This document shows positions 22,001 to 36,200 of a DNA stretch of 64,000 bases, in pieces; position 1 is the stretch's first letter, and each line of letters opens with the position of its first letter. The stretch lies in the NCBI RefSeq assembly GCF_001522545.3, contig NC_031770.1, positions 15,850,751 to 15,914,750 on the forward strand. Reading direction: 5' to 3'. This DNA comes from Parus major (taxonomy: Eukaryota > Chordata > Aves > Passeriformes > Paridae). A program made the translations under genes and the position numbers. Below the pieces are notes generated by a model. It worked only from the letters and a program-made list of their open reading frames with translations, searched no databases and was not told the origin of the DNA.

Positions 22001-25000
22001 ACTAATCACTATAAGTTTATCAACAGTTCTGATGTGATCAAATAAGCTGAGACCATCCAGTTAATTCTGCTTGTTTTTTATTAGCTTCCTGTAGAGTAAG
22101 GCATAAATCCATTGTAATGTGTTTGTTTCTTTGCACATTTTTCATTACACTAAGTGTTTTTTGTTCTTTTTAAACCCTTAATTTTAAGTAGAAATAAGTT
22201 TAAAGGGTGTTCTTTTTAGTTACTTCTTGTTCTGTTGGGCAGAGGAAGTTTGGAAGTACTCCAAGGCTGCCTATTTTGGGGCATATTTGGGGTATGTGTC
22301 CTAAGGCTGACTGACTTCTGTCAGTAATGTCCTGTTGGTTGTAAAGAAGCACAGCTTGCTTAGATAGAAAGCTAACTAATACTTAGTTTCCAGGAATTTT
22401 AGAAATGCCTTTATTCTGTACAGAAATTCCTTGCATGCTTTGGTCTAATGGGGACAAATGGAGAAATACAATTATATGAGTTAGTCTGCTCAGTGGGCAT
22501 TATAAACCTCATGACAACAGAATAAATTCCCTGTTATGAGGACATTTAATATTTAAGGGTTAATCCAGTAGGGTTTTTTTTTTTTATGGTATGATCATAA
22601 CTGTAAAATGTACTGCTGAAGGTGTGTTTGAATTTTTAACCCCTGTGTAGGATGAGACTCTGTGTGTATGTACCTGATTCAACTTCTTCCTTGTCTTCTT
22701 GTCCTCTTCTGGACTTTACTGATGTATTTTTTTTTTTATAACCTCCAGCATATTATTACATCACAGTTGACTATGCATATTGTGCTCCAAAAGCAATTAG
22801 CTTAATTGGTCCAGTATTGTTCAATTCTTAGAATATATACATTCTTTTTTTTACTAAGACAGGTAGAAGCTATTTTCTTTTTGAAGCTCTGCCTTACACA
22901 CATAGATCGGTGTTTGTATCCTGAACAGCAGCAGAAAATAACAGTAATTTTACTACTGAGTCACACCTGTGGCTGGAGAGACCAGTGTTGTTTTGAAATT
23001 TTCTTATGAATAAATTGCAAATACAGGATTTTGAGATTCAAAGTGGGTGTAGGCTACTATCCTGGAAATAATTTTCCCCATATTATTTTCTAAAAGTGAA
23101 CTGTAATAAATTATCCTGGATATGTCTTTGAAAAATATTAACCTATTCTTGGCATTCCTAATTGCTTTTATCCTGTAAAAAATTTACAATCTCAATTTGT
23201 GCAGAAAACTTCCAGAAGCAATTGGGTCCTGCTGCCAAGCTCTAAAACCTGACTAATAAATACAGGGGATAGCTGAGGCAGGATTGAAAGAAAAGGCCAG
23301 TTTCTAGACTCTTTAGGTTTTATCTTTTGGCAAAGCAGGCATTCTTTCCATGAGCATTTGTACTTGTTTAATTTGATTTTCTTTTTCTGGCTGAACAACT
23401 GGAATATTTTGTTCTACTCTGGTCAAACTTACCTCAACACGTTATTTTTCTAAAATCCTCATTAAGCTTGGGAATGCCACTAATGTGGACCAAAATCTTT
23501 AAAAAATGCAAGTGATTTAGGTCAGTCATGTGCAATCTTTTGTTAACTGCAAGATTTTTATTTCAAATAGTTTAAACATGACATTAGGCATAATAATAAC
23601 TGCAAAAATCTTCTATTCAGGCAGGTCAGTTTGCTTTATTTCTAGTAATACAGTATAATTAGGTTTACTAGCAGTCACCATGGATAAAATCCACATGAGG
23701 TATATCCAGATTCCTATGACTTTGTGTTTCATAATTCTTCCTTATCCGTATCCAGACTTGCAGTTTGATTTAAATTAGTTTTGTTACACAATATTGCAGA
23801 ATTCTTTTATTCTTAGAGATCAGCTCCTTAGTGCACCTTCTCTTGGCAACTTTTTGAAAAGCTTTTTGTGGGGATATTGTAGATGTTGTGAACTGGTATT
23901 TTTGTAGGCCACTTTGAGGGGAAAAATATATTTTGTTGAGCAATTTAGTGAAAATGTGCAGTAATTTTTTTGTAGAAATAAAAAGTGAGTTTAGTGTGCC
24001 ATTCCAAGTGGGAAAGGAAAAAGCAGATGTAGATGTTAATAACAATAATTGCATTTCTTTCAAATGTTGTGGGATTAGAACAGCAATGCTTCATTGGTCT
24101 TTTGTTCGGTTTCCTTTTGGTCTCCGTTTGAGGCTTGGAGGAGGATGTGGTGGAAGGCCTGCAGGTCTCCATTTCTGAGTCCTTCCTCTTTCCCTTTCTC
24201 TGTGGTTTTCCATAGTGTTATTTCAAAGCAAATTACCTTCTCAGCTGAGGCCTCATTTCTTCCATGTGTTCATTCTGTTGCTTTTCATCCCATATAAATC
24301 TCCGTTTGTGTTTCTAATATGGTGTGGATATCTGTGTGTCCAATCTTCCCATGGCCAGAATCTTGGTTTCTAGATTTGGACTGTTTTTTGGGTTTTTTGT
24401 TTGTTTGCTTGTTTTTTCCTAGTCATCCCTAACCTTTCATGATTTTCTTGGCCTGATTCATAATATAGAGACTATGTGGGGAGAATGGTAGCAAAAAGTT
24501 GTCACCTGTATGAAAATACACACAGGCCTTACCCACAGGTGCATCTATACAGTGTGCCCTGTAAGGACCCTGCACATTTCTTATTAGATTAATTAATTAT
24601 CATTTATCTTTGTGCCTTGTTAGCTTTTGTAGAACTGGAGGCTTGCACAGTTCATTCTGGCTGTAAGAAGTTGTGACCTGTTTTATTCCTGTAGTCTCAA
24701 AAGAATGAGACTGAAGTGAGAGTATAGCTTTATCATTTTAATACCTGAAACTAAATTAAAAAAGTGATAGGAAGGGTGGCAATTACTTTTGTCTGGCCAG
24801 TGGTTTAAGAAAATGTCATTTGTGCTGTGGGGACACCATAGCCCCAAGGTATTTCCTGCTCTTGCTCATTAAAGTTCTTTCACCTTTACCACCATACCTT
24901 TGGTAAATAAAGCACTGTGTTGTCTGAATGTTTTGCAGGACACATAGTAACAAGAGGAGGAGGAGGAAATAGAAGTCACATTTTGATTGCGACTCACTGG

Positions 25001-28000
25001 TTTTATCTTGGGTGCGGGCTGACTTGAGGGTGTCTTAAGGCTGGCTAAATCCACTGATCTTTGTTCTGTTGATTCTTGTGTGGGCAGAGGGACACAATCC
25101 AGTTAACAACCAACCTGCAAAAGCACATTGTGATCTGTCAGTATGGTTCTGTGAAGATATTGTAGTGGTGTTTGTATAAAAGAAAGGGGCTAGGATTGTG
25201 ACAGCCCAGACTTTTGTGGCTTCACCTACTGCAGCTCCTGTGCTCCAGGCTGGTTGCCTCTCAGATTCCCTCTAGCATACAAGAGAGCTACAATTTTGAA
25301 ACGAATTTTGAGGCTGCGAGCTTCTTCTGATAGGTATTTGGTGTAGAAATTCAGTGAGCCTCATTTTCTTCTGTAACAGTTTCCAGAACATTTCTTTTTG
25401 CAGTGAGAAAGTTTCTAATCATGAAGAGGGATTTTCAAAATAACTGTCTGATTTAGATGATGGTAATTCCTTGCAAAAAGAAAGTGTTGGTTTTGTGTGT
25501 TCTGTGGTATTTGGCATAGTATCACTCAGTGTCTTTACACTGTTTTCATTGTGTACTTTGTAACTGAAAGACAAGGATTCTTATGTTAACACACTTGGAA
25601 TAGTTTCGTTCTATTTCTCCCAACTTTTCAAAAACACATGATGTACTATTTTGTGATTATTTAAAAAGATCCTTTTATAATTTTGATAGGGGCTCACACA
25701 AAAGACACTTGTTTTCTCTCTGAACTGATATGTTAGAGGAAATTATAGAATCTGCTTCCTATGCAAACAAAAATTTGCAGAGAGAACCACTATTATTTTG
25801 CTGTTGTGTCATTCCACCTCCAGTATTGACTATTTTCACCTTCACAGCTAGCAGCCACTTCTGGGTAACAAAATATGTACTTTTAAATTTCTGCATCTTT
25901 ATAAAAGTCATAGGATAATTCTTGAAATTATATTAGTTGAGTGGGTTTTTCTGGATCTAAGTAGTCTGAGTTAAAAAACCTACTGTCTGTATCCTTTTAT
26001 GTTACTGTTTTTTCTGAAAATAAGGGATGACTTAATATCTCCATTGATGATAATTCACACTCTGAAAATGTAAACACCATTTAGAGTCAAGGTTACCAAC
26101 AGAAAATGGTATATAGTGTTTATTACCACAGCTGGAGTGTATTTAATTAACTTGTTATTTTTTGGTTAACTTTATCCTTGAGTAACACTGACTTTAGAGA
26201 AGATGATCTGGGAACCAGTTGCTTTTGGTGGTGTAGCTGCTTCAGTGAGTATCTATGCTGTTACACTGCTGAGTATATGCTGCAGAAGCTCATGGAAATG
26301 TCTGAAAAGTCTCTTCCTGGCTGATTTAGCAGAGATACTATCTGATCTTATCAGTAGTAGTCTAGTGCTTAAACTTTCTGGGGGAGAAAAAAGTGTGCAG
26401 CAGGGGCAATGAGCTGATGATTTGCTGTCTAGCTATATTTTTCTTCAATTTTTTACATTCTTCTTCTCTGAAGCCAAGATTGTTAAATGGAATTTGTGTT
26501 ACTTACTGACAATATTACATTCACTTTGTGGTCCTTGGCACTACCAATAGGAGGGAATCTCATCCAATGAAGTCTTTATATTAGTACTTAAAAATTTGTT
26601 TTAATTTCACCATTAAGTTTTCTTGATAAGGAAACAAACCAGTCTAAAGATTTTTTGCTTTATCTTGGTCATGTAGTTCATGTTTTCAGTAAAGGTATTT
26701 AACCATGTGTATGATCATAGTTATAATTAGAAAAGTTTCTACCTGATATTGTTGCTAGCCCTTGATATGTTCTAAGGCCTCAAAGCATTCAGATCTTAAC
26801 CAGACTGAATTTGTGGCACTAAAATATTTTGTTCACATCAAAGTGTCATATGATTATTCAAAACTTGAATAATTTTATTCCGTGTGATCTTGTGATTTTG
26901 TTTTTCCTCCATCTACCTTAATTAGGAAGTAGAATGTTTATTGATAATTCTTACTAATGACAGGTCATGATCTGCAAAATGAAATTTTACACTTTAAAAC
27001 CGAGGCATTAAGTGTATATAATACTGTCTCTAAAAGAAAGTTTCTTGTCTTGTTTATTTCACTTCAGAGAGGGTTTCCATCTTTTGGGGATTTTTTTTTT
27101 TTTTCTTTTCCAGTTTAAGGAAACAACTTTTTCTAATAGATCTGTCAGATGAGGTTGGATCAAATTAATAATTAATTCACATGTTTGGTGCAAGTATTTT
27201 CTTTAGTAGTTTTGATGTTATCCCACTGATTCTTAAAGCAGTAAGGAAAACTTTGACTGCTAGATTTGCATGGCACTTTTGCTAATGCTGGCATTTGTTA
27301 CTGCTTTTACTTTAGATTTTCAGTTTCTCTCAGACACACCTTCTCCAGCTCTCTCTGTGTTCCCTGTCCCTGGCATATGAAATCACACGCTCTTACAAAG
27401 GGTGCAAAGGTCATTCTTAGCATGGTTCCAGCATCAGGGGTACAAATCCATTTCCTATGGGAAGCATCAGAGGAAATTTGCAGGAGATGGAAGATGGTAA
27501 ATTAAGTAATTTTGGCAAAGCTACAAGGATTTCTTCTTAGTATGCTGATCATTGTTGTTAATAACACTCCCCCTGCCCAGCCCACCTCCCTCCCCCAACC
27601 TTCCGAAAACTTGTGGCAGAATTTTCATTACCTTCAAGAGAAGCAGGGTCAAACTGCATGAATTAAGCAATAATAACTTATCACAGGAGCTTGGGGTCTT
27701 CTCTGTGTGTGTGTGTTAGTAAAACACAGTGCAGAAGAGCTGCGTCGCTCCTATGTGATGTCCCTTCTCAGAGTATTCCCATCAGACAGGAATATTTGAA
27801 GTCTATAAATGTGCTGCTTGGTGACATTTTCAGACTCACAATTTAAACATAAGCCTTGACAAATAAGTCCAGATTCTCTTCCTCTCTTTGCTTTAATGTC
27901 TGTCTCATGCCATATTTTTCTAGGCCAGGCACCTAAAGACCTAGGTGCTGTTTTCCCTGCTACTTTTTTCTCTTTGAGAGAAAAACAGCTCTTCACTGAA

Positions 28001-30176
28001 AGGCTGTTTCCCAGGTGGTGTGTCAAGATTTGAGAAAGTTTAGACATCTGAATGGGTATAGATTCATCATGTGGGAGGCACTGACTTTAAATAGCTATGA
28101 GCCAAAATTGTCATGTCTGTCTGGTAGGAAGAAAAAGGCATTTCTAAGTCTAATTCTGCTCTCAGTTAATGGAGATAAGCATTTGTTAATCCACTGATAC
28201 CCTGATATATTAAAGCAGTTCATATTTGCTGCTGAATTTCTAAAGAAAGCCAAACTATTTGAGGGCATTAACTGGTTAAGTATTTAAAACTAGACTTCAA
28301 TTACTGTAGCTTTTCTTTTTCTTACAATTGCTTTCCTGGTAAGAAAATAATTTACAGGAATATTGGGTGCTTGTGTATGTTGCCTTGAAAACCTGTTTGA
28401 GAAAAGTATGTGGTCATTAGCATGTGAAATATCTCTGCAAAGAAATGGAGGCACAGCTGTGATTTGTGAAGGTGATTTAAAAACTCAGTGGAAAAGCAGT
28501 TTCTATGATCCAGGTTTATGTTTGTGTTCCTTCCAATTTAATTTTTTTTTTCTTCAAAGTTTTTTGAAATGTTTGTTGTGGAAATTCCTGAAAGTGTGGG
28601 TGGCTTGTAACTTCTGTGTGTTTAAGGGCTTTATTTATTTGCTTAAATTTCCAGCATACTGTTTAGGTTCCCTTTCTAATCTTATTTCTGTGATCTTGTT
28701 GCTGTGATGTCCTCTTTCCTCCCTCTCCTGTACCTTCAGCATTGTACAACTTGTAGCAATGGCAATTGTTTTATTTCGCAGACGGGAAGTGCTCTTTTCT
28801 GCAGTGGTCAGGTGGATGCTTGCCAGAATTGTGTTTTGTGCAACTGTTTGTGTGTTGAACTTGGACCTCCATAAAAATTAATCTTCTTGTAACTCGTACG
28901 GTGGTTTGTTTGTACCTCACCTTTTCAGAATCTTTCCTGCAGCCCCGTGATATGCATGCCGCTGGCATTTCAGAACAGTTTTCCTGGAGTGTCTTAATGT
29001 CTTAGATAAATTGAAATGCATGCATTAAAATCTTGTCTCATATTTCCTATTTATGGAATAGGTTTGCATTGTCTCCTGCTGTGTGTTAGGGTTTAGCTTT
29101 AGTGGATTTTGGGGAGGTTGTGGTGTTGGAGCAAGTAACTGTCAGGCTGCAAAATTCAGATCATTGCTACACTAGAAACTTAATCCATAAAACTTTGTAT
29201 GCTTTCAGGAAGTCACATATGACATCAGCAGAGATAACCAGGAACTCTTTGATTATTATCTCCAACTAATGTTGGGAATTACCTCCTGGAAAGCTGTATC
29301 TGCATAGGTATTGCTCAAAAAGGTTTTAATTGAAGGTTGACGAAGATTCTCTTAAAACCTTGTACTTAGTCATCAGTTAAGGTGAAAAAGACAGTATAGG
29401 TAGGCAGTTTCATAATACTGTCACTTCTGTGGATCAGGAAATTCCCCCTTCCTACCCCTCCTTTTTTTCTGCCTGGTGCTTCTGAGTATCTGCTTCCTGC
29501 CTGTTTCCACTGGCACTCGGAACTGGCCTGTGAGGAATTGATTTTAAAGCAACTGTGCTAAGTAAAGGTCAGCTTTCCATCAAGAACAGATACTCTGCAT
29601 TTTTTGTTAACTTCGTTTTGGTGTTTGCTGCTTAAGAACTTCTGAGCACATTCTGTAAGGTGCCTGGAGGATGGTTAGTGGTCAGTCTGTTTTTACAGCA
29701 ACTTAGTCATGACATACCAGAGGAGAAATGTGGAATTTTTCATTTTTATATAATACTGCAAAAGAAAAATTCAAGAACTATTCATAAGCTACTACTTTGC
29801 AGATACCAACTATTTCTGAGGCACAGTGTAATTTATGTAGTGCTTTGCATCAGAACTTATTTATGGGGCAGTTTGTTTAATAAGAATTTTTCTGAATGAC
29901 TTTGCTGCCTCATTATAATTTGCATTTACTTTGTGTTTCGTTTGAGCAGAAACATTTTGTGCAAATTGGTGTAATTTGTCTTTTTGCTCTGTCAGGTTCA
30001 AATGGTTAAAGTTCTTCAAGTGTCCCAAGGTAGTTATTAATGATATACCAGGAACAGAGGAATTGGAGCTGGCATTGAGTCTCTCAGAGTTCTTCAGAGA
30101 AACTATGGCAAGGGTTGGAGTTTGACTTCCATGGCTTTCTGCCATAGCCAGCTCTTGTGTGTACTTTCTGGATGAA
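19073..30176. other. CDC42BPA: Intron sequence, about 11 kb; low-complexity runs only
   Basis: AT-rich with frequent T-runs. A (GTT)n run lies at 20701-20723 and T-runs of ten or more occur near 21357, 22572, 22727 and 27090. A C-rich patch is at about 27566-27600. Chance ORFs reach 157 codons (20565-21038) but encode low-complexity hydrophobic peptide from the T-rich run. Confidence 0.55.
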
Positions 30177-30232
30177 GGGAAGGAATAACTATTCCTCTGC
30201 TCTGGGGAAGGAATAACTATGACTCTGCTCTG
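30177..30232 (+). repeat. 28-bp perfect-length tandem duplication (two units)
   Basis: Unit 1 (30177-30204) and unit 2 (30205-30232) both run GGGAAGGAATAACTAT, two variable bases, then CTCTGCTCTG. They differ only at those two bases (TC and GA). The near-identity indicates a recent or lineage-specific duplication. Confidence 0.9.
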
Positions 30233-33200
30233 CTGTTGCACATTTAATATTCCTAAAATGACAGTGATTTAGGGTTCTTATTCTTGATGTGGTACAGCAG
30301 GATTTCAGAAACTTGCCTCCTTTCTTTTACAGGTGTGGAAGGTCACCAGTGAATTGGTGCTCTGACGTGGTAGGCTTACTAAAATGAATGAACTTATTTT
30401 CTTACTAGTCTGTGGGAACTGGAATTTGGGGGTTTAGTCCAGTCTTGGCTTGAATAGCACATGCATAGAGAAGAGTAACTTCTAATGAGTTCTTTGATTG
30501 TTTAAAGGGAGTTGTCTTTAAAAAAATCATAAACAAAATATTAGACTTCAGCCTGACCACATGACATCTGAAATAATGTGAGGTCATTCACACCTGAGTG
30601 AATTCAAAGACAGAACAGTAGTGGGTTTTAAAATTCGGTTTGTTTTGTTTATTTGTATGGAACAGTGACATCTGAATGAAGTGCAGGCTAGTGCAAAACC
30701 AGATCCTACATCAGTATTTGTTCTGGAAAGCTGCAATAGCTCATTTGTGGTTTTCCTGCTTGTAAATAACGTAGTTATCCCACCTCCTGCTGAATGTTTT
30801 TATTCTTTATATGATTCTGCTGATGAATGCCTCTGCTTCTCTGAACTATATTAAGGAAGAATATACAGCAAGTTACTTGGTGATTTCTTGAGTTAATTCC
30901 CAAACTGCAAAGAAGAATTTATTGTTCTCCTGCAGGTTCTTAAGTCTTTTTCCCCTTCTCAATTCCATGTAACAGAGGAAGCTTTCTTTTTTATAGGTTA
31001 GTATAGTAAGTCACTCCCATTTTGTGAGCTCAGGCCCGTAGTAGGCGAGCTGCAGATTAAATGGAGAGTAATTCCTTTACTCATCCCTTTGAATGCTTTT
31101 CCCCTCTTGCTTGTGCCTTTAACTGGTGACTGTGACTGAATGGCCACATACAAAAATCTCTAAGATTTTGTTAGCACAGTCAACATCTTTGTTTTAAGGT
31201 GCTTTTCTGCACCAAGCATGATAATAATTTTCCTGTGGGTTGGTTTAATTCTTCAGAAATGTTACTGCAGATGGTTGTACTGGAAAAGAAGAGGCATGTT
31301 TCTTTCTTGAGGTTTTGTTAACTATACGGTGCATAATTTTGGAGCTTATTAGCTGCAAAGAGTAGTTAGGATTTTTTAATGTTGCTTACAGTGTTGGGAG
31401 AAAGGCAAACACAAGAAAAGTCAACGTGATTATTTTTCTTTCCTTTTTCTTTCAAGCCTGGTAGCTTCAGGAAGGAAGTTTTACCATGAAAAGAGAGATG
31501 TGTTGCCATTGCAGTGGTTCTGTGGAGCACTGACCTTCTGGTCGTGTTGAGGGCACTGGCCTCTGCTTAGCTCCTGCACAAGCACAGAACAAATAAATGG
31601 TGGTTCAGAGCTGCCTTCCCACATTTGCTGAGTGTTCTGACTCATCCTTAAAACTTAGCTTTTTGTCCTGAACTAACCATGAACCCTAAAGCCTCTGCTC
31701 TCCTGAGATACATATCTTGCTTTTGAGTGGTTTCAACTTGACGATAGGACAGGTGCTACCAAATCTTGCTTATCTAATTCTCAGATATATTCCAAGTGTG
31801 TTGTACATCCAATATGAGTTGAGCAATGTACAGGGATTAACTTCATGCTGTTTAGCCTGGAATACTGTTTCTTCTGAATTTAAGGAGTTTGTATTGTGCA
31901 TGAGAGTGTCCCCCCTGCCGGGTGGATGTCTTGATCTCAGGCGTCTCTGTTAAGATCAGAAGCCAGTCCTGCTGGTCATTTGGAAATGCAAGGCCTAAGT
32001 AATGACTATGCTCTGCTTTTTTATTTTGTATCTGCTGAGGTTTTGAATCCTTCCACACTCACTGGATGTTGAGCATTTTTTGTGCTATTTCAGTGATAAA
32101 GATTTACTGTGCAGCTCCACAGTTTGACATCTGCACGCCTCCAGGGTGTGAACTGATTGTTGGGTGAACTATGTCTGCAGTTGCAGCAAAACTGACTTAA
32201 GAGGTGAAGAAGACGTATTGTGTAACTGTACCTTGTTGAGTGGACAGGAGATTTTTATTTATCTCTTTCCTAGAAATGTGACACCAGATTTTGCTGGTGT
32301 AAAGAACGAGCAAGGAATGGCAGTGTTGGTGTTATGAAGAAATTTACAGTATGTTCTTTGTGTATCTATGAAGTAATGTGGCTGCGTAATGCTTGAGCTA
32401 ATTCTGGGTTTGCTTGAAAGCTGAGAGAGTTCCTCCTAGTCTGAAACAAAGGATATGTGAGTTTCATTTATAGTTTCAGCCAAAACAGATTTAGCTGTAT
32501 GATGATGTTCTCCCTGCCTGTTCCCCGCCATGACCTGTTTTGCATACCCCATAGGACAGTAGGGCTCTGGAGATTAATTCTTATTTTGCTGGGGACTAAG
32601 CTGTCAAAGTAAGCAGTTACTTAGTGGATGAATTTGTGGTTTGCTGGAAAGGAAAATGTTTGGGTTTTCTTTACAAGGGAATTGAATGATACTATGGAGA
32701 ATTTTATTCTCTTGCTGGCTTCTACAGGATTTTTATTTTTTCATGTAGTGCTGGATATTAACCACATATTTTGTATGTAGCCAGTATTGTGCATTCATCG
32801 CCATATGGATCAGTTAGTTGACTTCCTGTGGTTTGATAGGAGGAGATACTGAGAACTCTCAGCTGTCACTGAAATTAGTTGGAGCTCTGTTTTAGACTCT
32901 AAAGCTCTATATAATGCTATGTACTCTATAAAGTTCATATATGGATTTTTAAAATTACCAGCTAATGATGGTAATGATGACTTACTTTCCCTTAATTTAT
33001 CATGTGCCAATTCCTGTTCTCGTAAAGGCCATAAGATGACTGTTTTTCAAGGATTGTTTTAAAAGGCAGTATATTTAGGAACTTGCCATAGAATACATTT
33101 AACAGTTTCTGTAAGAAGTCACAAGTCTTGTTGCACAATAAATAAGATGGATTGTTTTCAGGAACCACCTGAATATATCTTATGTGAGTATTGGAAGAGC

Positions 33201-36200
33201 TGCAGACTGTCATCATTTGTCTGTCTGTGCCCTCCAGTTTGTCACCAGCCCAGATTTTAATCTCCTTCAGCATTGATGTCTTAGCCCATTCTTGTTGTTT
33301 TGTTTTTTATTTTGATACATATTTGTCCAGTGCCAGTTTCATTCCAATGAATTATCTTTTAGTTCTATTGTTAAACAGAATATTCTGTTAATTGCACATT
33401 ACAAGGCATGTGTATTTACGTCATTTATTGTTGCAGCTGTAGTTTATCTGAACATAGCTGATACTGTTTTGGGAGGCAACTTCTGTTTTGGAAGAGATGA
33501 GTAGAATTTTTCTGAATTAAAATGAGGTGTCATGGAGCTACTGGTAGATGTGGAAAGGGAAAAATCTATATAAAAGAAGTGGTGACAAGTTGCATTTGGC
33601 TTCGTCTCAGTGTCACTATGGTTTGTAGAAAGCTAAGGAGGGTGCGTGCTGTGCTTAAAATAAGATCGTCTGTGTGTTAAAGAAGTAAGAGCATTTTAGA
33701 GCACATGTTCAGGAGTCCTGTAGATTTAGTGAGAGTGTGTAAATGTATTTAAAGGCATCCAGAGAGGGATCCTGTCTGCCTGAATTACAGGCTTTTTGGC
33801 ATGTGCTTTCTCAGCCTTTAGGGGAACACAGTTCAGCTTTTGCATGGTGCACCTGTCAGTTTGCCTCATCTAAGGTTTGGGGCTGATGCTGTTGAACACC
33901 CAAAGGTGACTCTAATGCCATAGTTCAAAGTATATTTTTTTCTTGTTCACTTGAGGGAGGGGTTATGGCAGGGAAGCTACAGCTGCACCATGTTTTAGTG
34001 TTTAGATGTACCTCAGCCAGTAGGGGAGGAAGGCAGTGTTTCAATTCCAGCTCCAGTCACTTGTGGCTAGACCACAGCATTCAAGCTCCGAGATAAAGGA
34101 CATTCTGTATTGCTTCTGCTTCACCATTTTTGGGAAAAGAGCACTATGTTTTCTTTCTCCTGTGGTCAGCTTTGTAGTAGGAACATACTTTTCTAAATGT
34201 TAAATTAAGAAGCAGCATAACACCAATTGTCTTTCCAAAATCCAAAGTTTCGCTTTTTATTCTTTCCTCTTTTAAAACCTAGCTGCTACTGAACAAAAAC
34301 AAAGCAAGCTGCTTTTCAGTTTATCATATATTTAAAGGTGCACCACTGTCATTGTGTTTCGTATGTAGTATAGGAAAATCTTTCCTTTAGACAGAGATGT
34401 GGGCATTTTGAGCCTTTTGTTCTGTGTCTTGGTGGATACACTTCTAGCCCTGGTACACTTGCTCAGATTCACAGAGTGCAGAATAGAGAAAGAAAGCCTT
34501 CAACAGAGGTAACAGAGAGAATACCTTCAATAATGTCCAAATCCTTAATCCTTACCTCCATGCTCTTTGGAGAAAAGAAATAAACAGGGTACAGGTTATG
34601 CTTACACTGTGTTCCCATGTCACTCTTCATCAGCACTGTGTCTTATTTGAAGGGTTTTTTTGCCCCTGATGAGTAATTAGTGTTGTCTTTTTCAGACCCT
34701 AAGCTTGGAAGCTTGTACATCCTGCACCTTGCATTAGTTTTGAGATCTCTTTGAATAAAATCTTACTTTTGAGCACATTAAAAAAGGATAGAACCTTAAT
34801 TCCAGTGTTGGATACTCTATCCATAGAGTTCCTGGCAGTGTCTTTGTATTGAGTGTATTGAGTGTGGAGGTAGCGCTGTCCCTGGGGAGATACAGGCGGT
34901 TATGATGTAATTACATAGGGGGCAAAAAGATGACTGGATTGGCTAATTTGTGTAGAATGATGCAAATCATGTAGGAGATGCAGGTAAGAAAACTCAAGAC
35001 AGGTTTTATGGGCAAATTAATATGATTTTTCTGATCATATTTTCTGACTACTTTCTTAGAAGTAGTCTGGAACCTGGAAAAGCAGTACTTCCATTCAGTC
35101 AGACATTAGATTTGCTGGGTAATAGGGAAATTGTCTACAGGACCTTCTTAATGGTGGTCTTTGAATTTTGAGGCGTTAGTTTTTTCCGTATCAAGGTTAT
35201 CTAATATGGAAAGGAATTGGCACAGCCTTACATTTTATTACTGCAGTGTTTTGTGGCAGTATCAGTCCCCATGTTTGATTCTAACTGTATTCCTGCTAGT
35301 TACTATCTCTGTTCTTTAGCTGCAGAACGTGGGTGGCAATTGAAATGTGCATCTCAGGAGTTCCGAGACTTCCTTAATCTAGGAGCTGTAGTTAGTGTGT
35401 GATGGACTTTAGAGAATTTACATAAAATATAATGTGCAACGTTGAAAGCTGTAAACTAAACAATTTAATCTGGATCTCTGTCTTACCCTTGTCTGTTGAT
35501 AGCCTTGGGGGTACAAAGGATCTTTAGAACCAGTGAATTTGTGGAGTTATCAGTGAGTGATGCTCAGAGAAAACACTGATAGGCCAGGTCATGGCCTGTG
35601 TACCCCATGTCCATGGGGGATTTCAACAAGATGCATATGGAAGGTCTAGGTCTGTATTGTGCATCAGAGCTGTTTAATTAATTTTAGCCTGCACAAATAT
35701 CACCTTTCAATTAGAGGTTTATAAGAGATGTTGTGCATGGTTGCTGCCTCCTTAGTTCTGTGAGAAGGTTTTAATCTACAGAATCACCCATGCTTACCAC
35801 CCTGAATGAAGGTATTTAGACCATCTATATTTTGGTTATGGGGTTTGGGGGTTTTTTTCTGGCTATGAGCTCATTTCTGATGAAAATATGAGAAGTGGGA
35901 CAGAATCCAAAAGGAGTCTGAAATGGTTCAAATGTCTTGGCACGTCTTTTAGAGGATGGTCTATGTCATGTTCTGCTGTATGCAGATGAAGTCAATGTTT
36001 GTAACTATTGTGAACTTCCTAACTGATTTCTATTTGTGGGGAAACAGTAAGGCTTGTACTGAAGAGAATCCTTCAAGTTGAAAATTTCTGTTCTTAAGAA
36101 CAAAAGGAAAATCATCCTGAACATACTTTGCTGTTATCAAAGAGCTGTCTGAGGTATACACCTTATTTTTGACTTCTCTTGAAGGGCAAATTGCAGCCTT

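Noticed and set aside
29861..30241. 126-codon minus-strand frame overlapping the 28-bp tandem duplication
   Set aside because: No domain seen. The composition looks like ordinary intron sequence, and the frame includes the tandem duplication.
33985..34095. Possible plus-strand MIR-like fragment
   Set aside because: Only a few short matches in order; too diverged to separate from chance by eye.
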